Part shown: one piece after another, positions 17,919-26,258 of the stretch
How positions within the stretch are numbered: position 1 is the first letter of the stretch
How the letters are laid out: the number at the start of each line of letters is the position of its first letter
Assembly (NCBI RefSeq): GCF_014646215.1
Contig: NZ_BMNA01000005.1
Span: 168,084 to 232,083, forward strand
Length of the DNA stretch: 64,000 nucleotides
From: Nakamurella endophytica
Lineage (GTDB): Bacteria; Actinomycetota; Actinomycetes; Mycobacteriales; Nakamurellaceae
Reading direction: 5' to 3'
Notes under the pieces: generated by a model
The model's input: the letters and a program-made list of their open reading frames with translations, nothing else
Database searches by the model: none
Told to the model about the DNA's origin: nothing
Position numbers and translations under genes: made by a program

Positions 17919-19145
17919 ATGGCCACGGCCACCGACCACATCTACGACGAGGTCCGGGAGCTCGTGCGCCGCCGCGGGATCGACCCGGTCACCGACCACC
18001 GGTCGACCCGGCAGCTGATCGGCGAGGTGATCGCGCACTACGAGGAACGGGTGGCGACGTCGTCGCTGCCGCCGCTGCTCGACGGCGCCGGCGCCGGGCG
18101 GTTCGTCTTCGACGCGCTCGCCGGTTTCGGGCCGCTGCAGCGCTATCTGGACGACCCCACGGTCGAGGAGATCTGGATCAACCAGCCGGGAAAGGTGTTC
18201 GTCGCCCGGCACGGCCGGTCGGAACTGACGACGGTGGTGCTGGCGCCCGGCGAGGTGCGGGACCTGGTCGAGCGGATGCTCAAGCCGTCGGGACGGCGGC
18301 TGGACCTGTCGTCGCCGTTCGTCGACGCCCTGCTGCCGGACGGCTCGCGCCTGCACGCGGTGATCCCGGACATCACCCGCGAGCACCTGGCGCTCAACAT
18401 CCGCAAGTTCGTGGTGGCGGCTACCGGGTTGGAGGAGCTCGTCGCCCGCGGCAGCCTGACGGCGCACGCCGCCCGCTTCCTCGAGGCGTCGGTGGTGGCG
18501 GGCTTGAACGTGATCGTGTCGGGGGGTACTCAAGCGGGCAAGACGACGCTGCTCAACACGCTCGTCAACTCGATCCCGGCGCGGGAACGCGTCGTCACCT
18601 GCGAGGAGGTGTTCGAGCTGCGGCCGAACCTTCCGGACGTGGTGGCCATGCAGACCCGGCAGCCCAACCTGGAGGGCCACGGCGAGATCCGGCTGCGGCG
18701 GTTGATCAAGGAGGCGCTGCGGATGCGGCCGAGCCGCATCGTCGTGGGCGAGGTGCGGCAGGAGGAGTCGCTGGACCTCTTGATCGCCCTGAACAGCGGC
18801 CTGCCGGGGATGTGCTCGGTGCACGCCAACTCGGCCCGCGAGGCGGTGGTCAAGTTGTGCACGCTGCCCCTGCTGGCCGGCGAGAACGTCACCGACGCGT
18901 TCGTCGTGCCCACCGTCGCCACGTCCGTGGACCTGGTCGTCCAGGTCGGCATCGATCCCGACGGCTCGCGGCAGGTCCGGGAGATCGTCGCGCTGCCCGG
19001 CCGGGTCGAGTCCGGCGTCATCGAGGTCGCCGAGATCTTCACCACCCGCGACGGGCAGCTGGTCCGCGCCCAGGGCTATCCACCGCACGAGGACCGCTAC
19101 GTCCGGCACGGCATCGACCTGGTGGCCCTGCTCGCCACCCGCTAG
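17919..19145 (+). CDS. CpaF/TadA-type secretion ATPase (408 aa)
   Basis: Hexameric ATPase of the type II/IV secretion family that powers Tad/Flp pilus assembly. The N-terminal domain (1-110) contains GFGPLQRYLDDPTVEEIWIN. Walker A is SGGTQAGKTTLLN (202-209 for the core), followed by the acidic CEEVFELRPNLPDVVAMQTR stretch and IVVGEVRQEESLDLLIALNS, which carries the Walker B/Asp-box region, and a histidine box MCSVHANS. The ATG follows AGGAG. The remaining tad genes are 23 kb away on the other strand; in most actinobacteria this gene sits directly before tadB. It ends inside a CTAG shared with the convergent hydrolase. Confidence 0.88.
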   Translation: MATATDHIYDEVRELVRRRGIDPVTDHRSTRQLIGEVIAHYEERVATSSLPPLLDGAGAGRFVFDALAGFGPLQRYLDDPTVEEIWINQPGKVFVARHGRSELTTVVLAPGEVRDLVERMLKPSGRRLDLSSPFVDALLPDGSRLHAVIPDITREHLALNIRKFVVAATGLEELVARGSLTAHAARFLEASVVAGLNVIVSGGTQAGKTTLLNTLVNSIPARERVVTCEEVFELRPNLPDVVAMQTRQPNLEGHGEIRLRRLIKEALRMRPSRIVVGEVRQEESLDLLIALNSGLPGMCSVHANSAREAVVKLCTLPLLAGENVTDAFVVPTVATSVDLVVQVGIDPDGSRQVREIVALPGRVESGVIEVAEIFTTRDGQLVRAQGYPPHEDRYVRHGIDLVALLATR

Positions 19146-19909
19146 CCCGAGTGGTGTTGCAGCGTGCGCCCGAAGAGTTCCAGCAACGCCTCCCAGTGCC
19201 GCTCGGTGGCCGCCTCGTCGTAGGCGGCGGTGTCGGCCATCGTCCAGCCGTGCCGGGCGCCGTCGTACTGGACGCAGGTGTGGGTGACGCCGGCGGCGGT
19301 CAACGCCTGGTCGAGTCGTCGCTGCTGCTCGGGCGGCATCCCCGTGTCGCCGTCGGCGCTGGCCACGTACAGCTCGGCGCGGATCCGGTCGGCCAGCAGG
19401 TGGGGGCTCTCCGGTGCGTCGGTGGCCAGCCGGGCCCCGTGGAACGACCCGACCGCGGCGACGTCGTCCGGGCGGTGCGCTGCGGCGCGGATCGCCAGCG
19501 CTCCGCCCATGCAGTAGCCCACCGCGCCGACCGGGCCGGGCGCCACCTCCGGCCGCCGGCGGAGGGCGTCGAGGTAGGCGTCGGCGTCGCTCGCGGCACG
19601 GTCCGGCGTCAGCTCGGCCATCATCGGCCGCAGGGTGCCGAACACCCGCTCGCGGACCGCCGGGTCCAGCAGTGCGCCGGTGTCCAGCAGGGGTGCCCGG
19701 CCGTGCCGGTGGAACAGGTTCGGCACCAGCACGGCATAGCCGTGGCCCGCGAGCCGGGACGCCATGTCCTCGAGTCGGGGCCGCAGCCCGAAGGCGTCCA
19801 TGAACAGCAGGACCGCCGGGTACGGGCCACCCTCCGCCGGAGCCGCGAAGAAGGCGTCCGCGGTGCCGTCCGGAGTGGGGATGTCGACGGCGGCGCTGCG
19901 GACCTGCAT
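19142..19909 (-). CDS. dienelactone hydrolase family protein (255 aa)
   Basis: Cytoplasmic alpha/beta hydrolase with a cysteine nucleophile. The GYCMGG elbow gives Cys133, the acid is probably in VASADGDTGMPPEQ, and the histidine is in DGARHGW. The oxyanion region is FMDAFGLRP. These are the marks of the DLH family, which opens lactone rings, although many members have other esterase roles. The ATG was chosen for the family N-terminus (VDIPTPDGTADAFF); the frame is open upstream. It is divergent from the LLM oxidoreductase across 58 bp and convergent with cpaF. Confidence 0.87.
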   Translation of the reverse strand: MQVRSAAVDIPTPDGTADAFFAAPAEGGPYPAVLLFMDAFGLRPRLEDMASRLAGHGYAVLVPNLFHRHGRAPLLDTGALLDPAVRERVFGTLRPMMAELTPDRAASDADAYLDALRRRPEVAPGPVGAVGYCMGGALAIRAAAHRPDDVAAVGSFHGARLATDAPESPHLLADRIRAELYVASADGDTGMPPEQQRRLDQALTAAGVTHTCVQYDGARHGWTMADTAAYDEAATERHWEALLELFGRTLQHHSG

Positions 19910-19967
19910 GGGCCGGAGTCTGCCAGCCGCACGGAATGCCCGAGCCCCGGGATGCGCTGAGCTGACC

Positions 19968-21017
19968 GTGCAGAAGAGCATCGGTTTCCTGACGTTCGGC
20001 CACTGGCGCGGGGTGCAGGGCTCCCAGACCCGGACGGCCGCGGACGCCCTGCTGCAGACCGTCGAGCTGGCGGAGGCCGCGGAGGAGCTGGGGCTGGACG
20101 GCGCCTTCACCCGCGTCCACCACTTTGAGCGGCAGCTGGCGTCCCCGTTCCCGCTGCTCGCCGCCATCGGCGCCCGCACCCGGCGGATCGAGCTGGGCAC
20201 CGCCGTCATCGACATGCGGTACGAGAACCCGCTGTACATGGCCGAGGAGGCTGCCGCCACGGACCTGCTCGCCGGCGGCCGGTTGCAGCTGGGCGTGAGC
20301 CGGGGGTCGCCCGAGACCGTGCTGCGCGGCGCCGAGGTCTTCGGATACCGCCCCGCGGCGGGCGAGACGGACGCCGATCTGGCGCGCGCCAAGACCGAGC
20401 TTTTCCTGTCGGCGATCAAGGGCACGGCCCTGGGCCGGACGGACCCGGCACGGACCGGGTTCAGCGGCGGTCTGGCCGTGCAGCCGCAGTCCCCCGGGCT
20501 GGCCGAGCGCATCTGGTGGGGATCCGGCACCCGTGGGACGGCGCAGTGGGCCGCACGGATGGGGATGAACCTGCAGAGCTCGACGCTGCTGTCCGAGGAC
20601 ACCGGCGTGCCGTTCGACCGGTTGCAGGCGGAGCAGATCCGGCTGTACCGGCAGGCGTGGGCGGAGGCCGGCCGGGAGCGGGAGCCGCGGGTGTCGGTGT
20701 CGCGCAGTGTGCTGCCGATCACCGAGGACATCGACCGGATGCTCTTCGGCGAGCACGGGCAGGACGACCAGATCGGTCTGCTGGAAGGCGTCCGGTCCCG
20801 GTTCGGCCGGACCTACGTCGGGGAGCCGGACCGGATCGCGGCCGAGCTGGCCGAGGACGAGGCCGTCCGCGAGGCCGACACGGTGTTGTTCACCGTCCCG
20901 AACCAGCTCGGGGTCGACTACAACGCCCGGATCCTCGGGACGATCGCTCGCGAGATCGCGCCGGCCTTCGGGTGGCGGCGCGACGCCGTGCGGATCGGCG
21001 ACGCGGGACGTGCTTGA
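19968..21017 (+). CDS. LLM-class flavin-dependent oxidoreductase (349 aa)
   Basis: Luciferase-like monooxygenase fold, probably using FMN or F420. Supporting stretches: AAEELGLDGAFTRVHHFERQ near the N-terminus, IELGTAVIDMRYENPLYMAE, and GGRLQLGVSRGSPETVLRG, typical of the TIM-barrel flavin pocket. The GTG giving VQKSIGFLTFGHW fits the family start; no clear Shine-Dalgarno sequence is seen. It precedes an SDR gene by 36 bp in the same direction, so both may act on one small-molecule substrate. The substrate is not predictable. Confidence 0.82.
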   Translation: MQKSIGFLTFGHWRGVQGSQTRTAADALLQTVELAEAAEELGLDGAFTRVHHFERQLASPFPLLAAIGARTRRIELGTAVIDMRYENPLYMAEEAAATDLLAGGRLQLGVSRGSPETVLRGAEVFGYRPAAGETDADLARAKTELFLSAIKGTALGRTDPARTGFSGGLAVQPQSPGLAERIWWGSGTRGTAQWAARMGMNLQSSTLLSEDTGVPFDRLQAEQIRLYRQAWAEAGREREPRVSVSRSVLPITEDIDRMLFGEHGQDDQIGLLEGVRSRFGRTYVGEPDRIAAELAEDEAVREADTVLFTVPNQLGVDYNARILGTIAREIAPAFGWRRDAVRIGDAGRA

Positions 21018-21053
21018 CTCGACCCGATATCGGCGAGCGGAGGACGGTGCACC

Positions 21054-21821
21054 GTGGGTGTGATGGACAAGTTCGACCTGACCGGCCGGACCGCGGTCGT
21101 CACCGGCTCGACCCGTGGGCTGGGCCGCGCCTTCGCGTCGGCGCTGGCCGAGGCCGGGGCCAACATCGTGATCGTCGGTCGTGATGCGGCGGCGGCGGAG
21201 CGGGCGCAGCAAGAGCTGTCCGAGCAGGGGCACCAGGTGCACTCCGTGCTGGCGGACATCACCGAGCGGGCGGCGGTGCAGCGGATCCTCGACGAGTCGG
21301 TGGAACGGTTCGGCAAGGTCGACATCCTGATCAACAACGCCGGCACGTGCATCCACGCGCCGACGGTCGACGTCACCGACGAGCAGTGGCGGTCGGTCAT
21401 GACGGTCAACGTGGACGCCCTCTGGATGGCGTCGCAGATCTTCGGCCGGCACATGATCGAGCAGGGCGGCGGCAACATCGTCAACATCGGCTCGATCTCG
21501 GGGATCATCGTCAACCGGCCGCAGTGGCAGGCGGGCTACAACGCCTCCAAGGCAGCGGTGCACCAGCTGACCAAGAGCCTGGCCGCGGAGTGGGCGCCGC
21601 TCGGGGTGCGGGTCAACGCGCTGGCGCCCGGGTACATCAAGACCGACATGGCACCGGTGGACGATCCGAAGTTCCACCGCCACTGGATCGAGGACACGCC
21701 GCAGCAGCGCTACGCCTACCCCGACGAGCTCGGTCCGGCGATCGTCTTCCTGGCCAGCGATGCCGCCACGTTCGTCACCGGGTCGGTGCTGGTGATCGAC
21801 GGCGGGTACACCGTCTACTGA
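21054..21821 (+). CDS. short-chain dehydrogenase/reductase (255 aa)
   Basis: NAD(P)-dependent classical SDR, most like gluconate 5-dehydrogenase or sugar-alcohol dehydrogenases. Cofactor motif TGSTRGLG (17-24), structural NNAG (95-98), and catalytic Ser in GSISG, Tyr162 and Lys166 in GYNASKAAVH are all present. The C-terminal FLASDAATFVTGSVLVIDGG is typical. The start is GTG about 10 nt after GGAGG; a second GTG and an ATG two and three codons later are alternatives. Its location just after the LLM gene suggests coexpression. Confidence 0.88.
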   Translation: MGVMDKFDLTGRTAVVTGSTRGLGRAFASALAEAGANIVIVGRDAAAAERAQQELSEQGHQVHSVLADITERAAVQRILDESVERFGKVDILINNAGTCIHAPTVDVTDEQWRSVMTVNVDALWMASQIFGRHMIEQGGGNIVNIGSISGIIVNRPQWQAGYNASKAAVHQLTKSLAAEWAPLGVRVNALAPGYIKTDMAPVDDPKFHRHWIEDTPQQRYAYPDELGPAIVFLASDAATFVTGSVLVIDGGYTVY

Positions 21822-21826
21822 GCCGG

Positions 21827-23146
21827 TCACGTCGACACCAGATCGTCCCGCCACGGTTCCGAGCTCGGCGGCGGCGGGTGGCTGACGTAGCGGTGCCCGG
21901 TCGGAGTTTCCGTGACCACGGCACCGTCCGGGCGCCCGGGGGCGTGCCAGCCGAGCTGGTCCTTGGCGAGGTTGCGACTGCGGCACAGGCCCTTCGCGTT
22001 GGTCTGCACCGTCGATCCGCCGGCCCGGAACGGGTGCACGTGGTCGATGTCGCGGACGGGCGCGCCGCACCACGGGGTCCGGCACCGCTGGTCGCGCCAC
22101 ACCACGAGCCGGCGGATCGACGCCGGGAAGAGCCTCGGGCGGCGGTCGCTCACCGCGACGGATCCCGTCGACGGGTCGGTCCAGCAGCGGCGGACCCACA
22201 CCGAGGCGGGCGATGCGGTCCCCGCCCCGGCGTCGACGAGCCGACGCGCGAGCGGCGCCGGGATCGGCCCGCACCCGTTCAGCACCGCCGGTTCGGCATC
22301 GGCGTCCAGCAGCGTGCGGTCGGTCATCAGCAGTCCGATGTGCACGTCGGGAGCACCGGCATCCGGCACGCCCAGTTCGTCGCAGCCGCTGTTCGATCGA
22401 CCTGTCAGCCGCGCCACGAGTTCGTCTGCCATGACCTGCCCCCGCGTCCGCGTGCCGTCCGAGGCGTGGGAGCTGTCGGCAGCTCGGAGGAGCGGCGCGT
22501 AGGCGGCGACACCGCCCGCCACCGGCAGCAAGGCCGAGAGCCGCACCATGGTGTCCGGCGCCGGACGCAGGCTGACCCGGCGGTCCGACACGGTATTCCG
22601 CATCCGGTCCAGCACGGCCTCCGGATCCAGCCGGTAGGCCACCGTGGTTGCGGCCGCAACAGCGGCCTGGTCACCGAGCGCGGGCAGCCGCGGAGCCAAT
22701 TCGGTCTCGGCCTTGCGCCGCGCCTCCGCGGTGAGGCAGCCGAGCTGACGGGCGACCAGGACGGCGCGCCACTCGGGGATCGACCCGTCCCGGAGCGCGG
22801 TGAGGGTGCCCGGCATCTCGTCGATCAGAGCCATCGCCAGTCCGACGTGCCGCCGCCCGGCGTGCGGGCTCTCCCGGCGAGCGAACGCCACCTGCGCGGC
22901 GATGCTGCGGTCCGTCCGGGTCCGGTCCTGCCCTGCGGATGCTGCCGCGGTGCGCTGCGAGCGGACCAATTCAGCGGTGACCTCGGCTTGTGCCGCCGCA
23001 CAGGCGGCCTTCAGCCGTTCGAGGGCGGCGATCCGGTCGATGCGCTCGGCGTCGTCCGCGACCGGACGCAGCTCGGCGACGGCGGACGTCCAGCGGACGA
23101 CGTCCGCGGTGGTTGCTCCCCGGACCACTCCACCTGTCTCGAACAC
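21827..23146 (-). CDS. 13E12/DUF222-family HNH endonuclease protein, SOS-boxed (439 aa)
   Basis: Actinobacterial 13E12-repeat family protein: a long DUF222 helical domain (about 1-330) with ALERLKAACAAAQAEVTAEL, then a C-terminal HNH nuclease. The HNH core reads CRTPWCGAPVRDIDHVHPF, continuing GGSTVQTNAKGLCRSRN, with zinc-ligand cysteines and the catalytic histidine intact. I placed the start at GTG (VFETGGVVRG); a -10 box lies 7 nt before it, giving a leaderless mRNA, and an SOS box covers the start. The family is multicopy in many actinobacteria and behaves like a mobile gene. DNA-damage induction is a strong inference; the biological target of the nuclease is unknown. Confidence 0.88.
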   Translation of the reverse strand: MFETGGVVRGATTADVVRWTSAVAELRPVADDAERIDRIAALERLKAACAAAQAEVTAELVRSQRTAAASAGQDRTRTDRSIAAQVAFARRESPHAGRRHVGLAMALIDEMPGTLTALRDGSIPEWRAVLVARQLGCLTAEARRKAETELAPRLPALGDQAAVAAATTVAYRLDPEAVLDRMRNTVSDRRVSLRPAPDTMVRLSALLPVAGGVAAYAPLLRAADSSHASDGTRTRGQVMADELVARLTGRSNSGCDELGVPDAGAPDVHIGLLMTDRTLLDADAEPAVLNGCGPIPAPLARRLVDAGAGTASPASVWVRRCWTDPSTGSVAVSDRRPRLFPASIRRLVVWRDQRCRTPWCGAPVRDIDHVHPFRAGGSTVQTNAKGLCRSRNLAKDQLGWHAPGRPDGAVVTETPTGHRYVSHPPPPSSEPWRDDLVST

Positions 23147-23154
23147 ATGTTCTA
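23139..23154 (-). promoter_or_regulatory. LexA/SOS box over the DUF222 start
   Basis: TAGAACATGTGTTCGA differs at one position from the mycobacterial-type SOS consensus TCGAAC-N4-GTTCGA. It runs from the last base of the -10 element across the start codon at 23144-23146, so bound LexA would block both transcription and the leaderless 5' end. Confidence 0.75.
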
Positions 23155-23159
23155 TTCTA
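23154..23159 (-). promoter_or_regulatory. leaderless -10 element (TAGAAT) for the DUF222 gene
   Basis: TAGAAT is close to the TATAAT consensus and ends 7 nt before the GTG at 23146. It shares its last base with the SOS box. Confidence 0.65.
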
Positions 23160-23426
23160 CGGCACCTGGCGGGCCTGCGGAAGCTGTCCACAGAGCGGTT
23201 CGCGGATTCTGTCGACTGCGCCGGCATCGCGGGCCGACGGCGGTCTCCGGGTCGAGGTGAGCGGGATCCGGCGAGGCGGCTGTCGAAGACCCGGGCGCAG
23301 CACCGACATGGTCTGCGCGGCACTCACCGCGCGCGGGGTCCGGCTGCGCACCGGACCTCTCGACCGGCCCTGAGCGTCCGGACGGCCGGCTTCGCCGCCG
23401 GGCACGTCTGGGAGGTCGCGCACCGA

Positions 23427-24434
23427 CTAGGCGTCCCGGACCTCCGCCACCGTCACCGGGCGGTGCTCGGCCAGCGAGCGGGTCGCGGCCTCGGCGATCC
23501 AGCCGACCGCCACCGCGTCGGCGATGGTGCACGGCGACGGGATGCGGCCGGCGACCACGTCGGTGAAAGCGGCCAGTTCTCGGCGGAAGGCGTCGGCCAG
23601 GCGGTCCATGAAGAACGTGTGCGGAGTGCCGCCCGGGAACGTCGTGCCCGGCTCCGTCGACCGCAACGGCAGCCGGCTCTCCAGCCCCGCCGCGACGCTG
23701 TCCCGGGTCCCGTGCACCTCGAGCCGGACGTCGTACCCGCGGGCATTGTATCGGGTGTTCGAGATGACCGCCTGCGCACCGGATTCCAGCACCAGCACGG
23801 TGGCAGCGGTGTGCACGTCACCGATCTCGGCGAAGACCGGGTCACCGCCGCGTGCGGTTCCGCTGGCGTACACCTCGACCACCTCCTCCCCCGTGACGAA
23901 CCGGACGGCGTCGAAGTCGTGCACCGCGCAGTCCCGGAAGATGCCGCCCGACGTCCGCAGGTAGCCGGCCGGTGGCGGCGCGGGGTCCAGCGTCGTCGAC
24001 CGGACGGTGTGCACGGAGCCGAGTTCGCCGCTCGCCACGGCGTCCCGGGCCGCGGCGAACGCGGCATCGAACCGGCGCGGGTACCCGATCTGCACGGCCA
24101 CCCCGCGGCGGCGGGCGAGCTCGTCGACCGCGACCGCGTCGGCGGGGTCGCGGGTCACCGGCTTCTCGCAGAAGGCCGGGACACCGGCGGCCACGGCGGC
24201 GACCAGCAGCTCGGCGTGCGCGTCGGTGGCAGCGGCGATCACCACGCCGTCGACACCCGAGGCCAGCAGCTGCTCGGGCGAGGTGGCCGTCTCCACCGGC
24301 AGCGCGGCGGCGACCGCCTCGACGGCGGCCGGGACCGCGTCCGTCACCACCAGCGCCTCGACCTCCGGGAGCGCGGTCAGTGTCCGGGCATGGAACGCGC
24401 CGATCCTGCCGAGCCCGATCAGCCCGAGCCGCAT
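23427..24434 (-). CDS. Gfo/Idh/MocA family oxidoreductase (335 aa)
   Basis: NAD(P)-dependent sugar or inositol dehydrogenase. The Rossmann motif GLIGLGRIGAFHA is at the N-terminus, the conserved lysine is in FCEKPVTRDP, and the catalytic segment is RDCAVHDFDAVRF. Inositol 2-dehydrogenase is the closest functional class by motif pattern, but substrate ranges in this family are broad. The ATG follows GAGGAGG by 4-5 nt. It is divergent from the GH13 gene (101 bp between), so the two may share a regulator of carbohydrate use. No inositol cluster is present here. Confidence 0.86.
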   Translation of the reverse strand: MRLGLIGLGRIGAFHARTLTALPEVEALVVTDAVPAAVEAVAAALPVETATSPEQLLASGVDGVVIAAATDAHAELLVAAVAAGVPAFCEKPVTRDPADAVAVDELARRRGVAVQIGYPRRFDAAFAAARDAVASGELGSVHTVRSTTLDPAPPPAGYLRTSGGIFRDCAVHDFDAVRFVTGEEVVEVYASGTARGGDPVFAEIGDVHTAATVLVLESGAQAVISNTRYNARGYDVRLEVHGTRDSVAAGLESRLPLRSTEPGTTFPGGTPHTFFMDRLADAFRRELAAFTDVVAGRIPSPCTIADAVAVGWIAEAATRSLAEHRPVTVAEVRDA

Positions 24435-24535
24435 GGGTCCTCCTCGATCCGTTCGCGCCGACAGCTTGCCATCCCCGTGGCAGGGTGCTCTCGACGGCCG
24501 TCCACCGACGGCCACGTTCCCGTGGAGGCGCTCGG

Positions 24536-26197
24536 ATGTCGGAACGCTGGTACAAGGAAGCGGTCGTCTACTCGCTGCAGGTCGACTCGTTCGCCGATTC
24601 GGACGGCGACGGGTGCGGCGACCTGCGCGGGTTGATCAGCCGCCTGGACTACCTGGCCAGGTTGGGCGTCACCTGCCTGTGGCTCAACCCGGTGCACCCG
24701 TCCCCGTTGCGGGACAACGGCTACGACATCACCGACTACTACGGCATCCACCCGCGCCTGGGGTCGCTCGGTGACTTCGCGGAGCTGGTGCTGGAGGCGC
24801 GGGAACGCGGCATGCGCATCCTGATGGACCTGGTGGTGAACCACACCTCCGACGAGCACCCGTGGTTCGTCTCGGCGCAGGGCAGTCCCGACTCGCCCTA
24901 CCGCGACTGGTACGTCTGGAGCGACACGGAGCCGTCCGACCGCAAGCAGGGCATGGTGTTCCCCGGCGAGCAGGAGGAGACCTGGTCCTGGAGCGACGCC
25001 GCGCAGAGCTGGTACTACCACCGGTTCTACGGTTTCCAGCCCGACCTGAACTGGGCCAACCCGGCCGTCCGGGCGGAGATCCGCAAGGTGATGGGGTTCT
25101 GGCTGCAGCTGGGGGTCGCCGGGTTCCGCGTCGACGCGGCGCCGTTCATCCTCGAGCAGACGGTGCCCGGTGTGGCGTCGCCGCCGATGGACTGGACGAT
25201 CCTGGACGACTGGCGGTCCGAGGTGCAGTGGCGGCGGGGCGACGCGGTGCTGCTGTGCGAGGCCAACGTCGGCGCGGTGGACGTGCCCAAGTACACCGGC
25301 GAGAACCCGGAGGGGGCCAACGACCGCGCGCACATGATGTTCTCGTTCGGGCTCAACGCCCGGCTCTGGCTCGCGCTGGCCAGGGGTCTGGCCGAGCCGG
25401 TCGTCGAGGCCCTGCAGTCCCTGCCGCGGTTGCAGGCCATGGCGCAGTGGGCGACCTTCCTGCGCAACCACGACGAGCTGGACCTGTCCAAGCTGACCGC
25501 CGACCAGCGGGCGGAGGTCTTCGCCGCCTTCGGGCCGAAGGCGGACATGCGGATCTACGACCGCGGCATCCGGCGGCGGCTGGCCCCGATGCTCCGTGGC
25601 GACCGCCGGCACGTGGAACTGGCCTACGCGCTCCAATTCTCGATGCCCGGCAGCCCGGTGCTGCGGTACGGCGAGGAACTCGGGATGGGCGAGGACCTGT
25701 CGCTGGACGGGCGCGAGTCGATCCGCACGCCGATGCAGTGGGACGACGGCCCCAACGCCGGGTTCTCCGACGCCGCCGATCCCGGCGACCTGGTCCGCCC
25801 CGTGGTGACCCGGGGGCCGTTCTCCTACCGCACGGTCAACGTCCGCGCCGAGCAACGCGACCGGGACTCGCTGCTCCGGTGGTTCGGGGAGCTCATCGAC
25901 ACGGTCCGCGAGTGCCCGGAGATCGGCGTCGGCGTCTGCAGCGTGCTGGACGTGCCCACGCCGCCGTCGGTGCTGGCGCACCGCTTCGACGCCCCGGAGG
26001 GATCGATCCTCTTGCTGCACAACCTCGCCGACGGGGCCGTGACCGTCGACATCGGGCGGCTGCCCGGCACCGAGGGCCGGCCGTGGGAGATGTTCGCCGA
26101 CGGGCCGTATCCGCGGCCGGCGGCGACGCTGCGGAACCTCTCCCTGAACGGCTGGGGCTACCGGTGGATCCGGCTCCGCCGCGGCCGCAGCGACTGA
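24536..26197 (+). CDS. GH13 alpha-amylase family enzyme, trehalose synthase-like (553 aa)
   Basis: Cytoplasmic retaining glucan or disaccharide-modifying enzyme; there is no signal peptide. GH13 conserved regions: DLVVNHTS (I), GFRVDAAPF with nucleophile Asp200 (II), LLCEANVG with acid/base Glu242 (III) and FLRNHDE with Asp313 (IV). The opening RWYKEAVVYSLQVDSFADSD and LRDNGYDITDYYGI resemble trehalose synthase and oligo-1,6-glucosidase. It is not fused to maltokinase. The ATG follows GGAGG. Trehalose synthase is possible; I cannot separate it from an alpha-glucosidase by reading alone. Confidence 0.85.
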   Translation: MSERWYKEAVVYSLQVDSFADSDGDGCGDLRGLISRLDYLARLGVTCLWLNPVHPSPLRDNGYDITDYYGIHPRLGSLGDFAELVLEARERGMRILMDLVVNHTSDEHPWFVSAQGSPDSPYRDWYVWSDTEPSDRKQGMVFPGEQEETWSWSDAAQSWYYHRFYGFQPDLNWANPAVRAEIRKVMGFWLQLGVAGFRVDAAPFILEQTVPGVASPPMDWTILDDWRSEVQWRRGDAVLLCEANVGAVDVPKYTGENPEGANDRAHMMFSFGLNARLWLALARGLAEPVVEALQSLPRLQAMAQWATFLRNHDELDLSKLTADQRAEVFAAFGPKADMRIYDRGIRRRLAPMLRGDRRHVELAYALQFSMPGSPVLRYGEELGMGEDLSLDGRESIRTPMQWDDGPNAGFSDAADPGDLVRPVVTRGPFSYRTVNVRAEQRDRDSLLRWFGELIDTVRECPEIGVGVCSVLDVPTPPSVLAHRFDAPEGSILLLHNLADGAVTVDIGRLPGTEGRPWEMFADGPYPRPAATLRNLSLNGWGYRWIRLRRGRSD

Positions 26198-26258
26198 CCG
26201 GGGACACTGGAGCCGTCCGGAACGACGCACCACCCCCGACCACGACCCGGAGGCAGCC

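Noticed and set aside
17778..22274. A 1498-codon open frame on the minus strand across cpaF, dlh, LLM and SDR genes
   Set aside because: It is antisense or out of frame to four well-supported genes. Very high GC at third positions keeps the frame open; there is no domain-like sequence.
23160..23426. Possible gene or remnant in the 267 bp between the DUF222 and Gfo/Idh genes
   Set aside because: Short open frames only, with no Shine-Dalgarno sequence, -10 box or recognisable protein; treated as intergenic.
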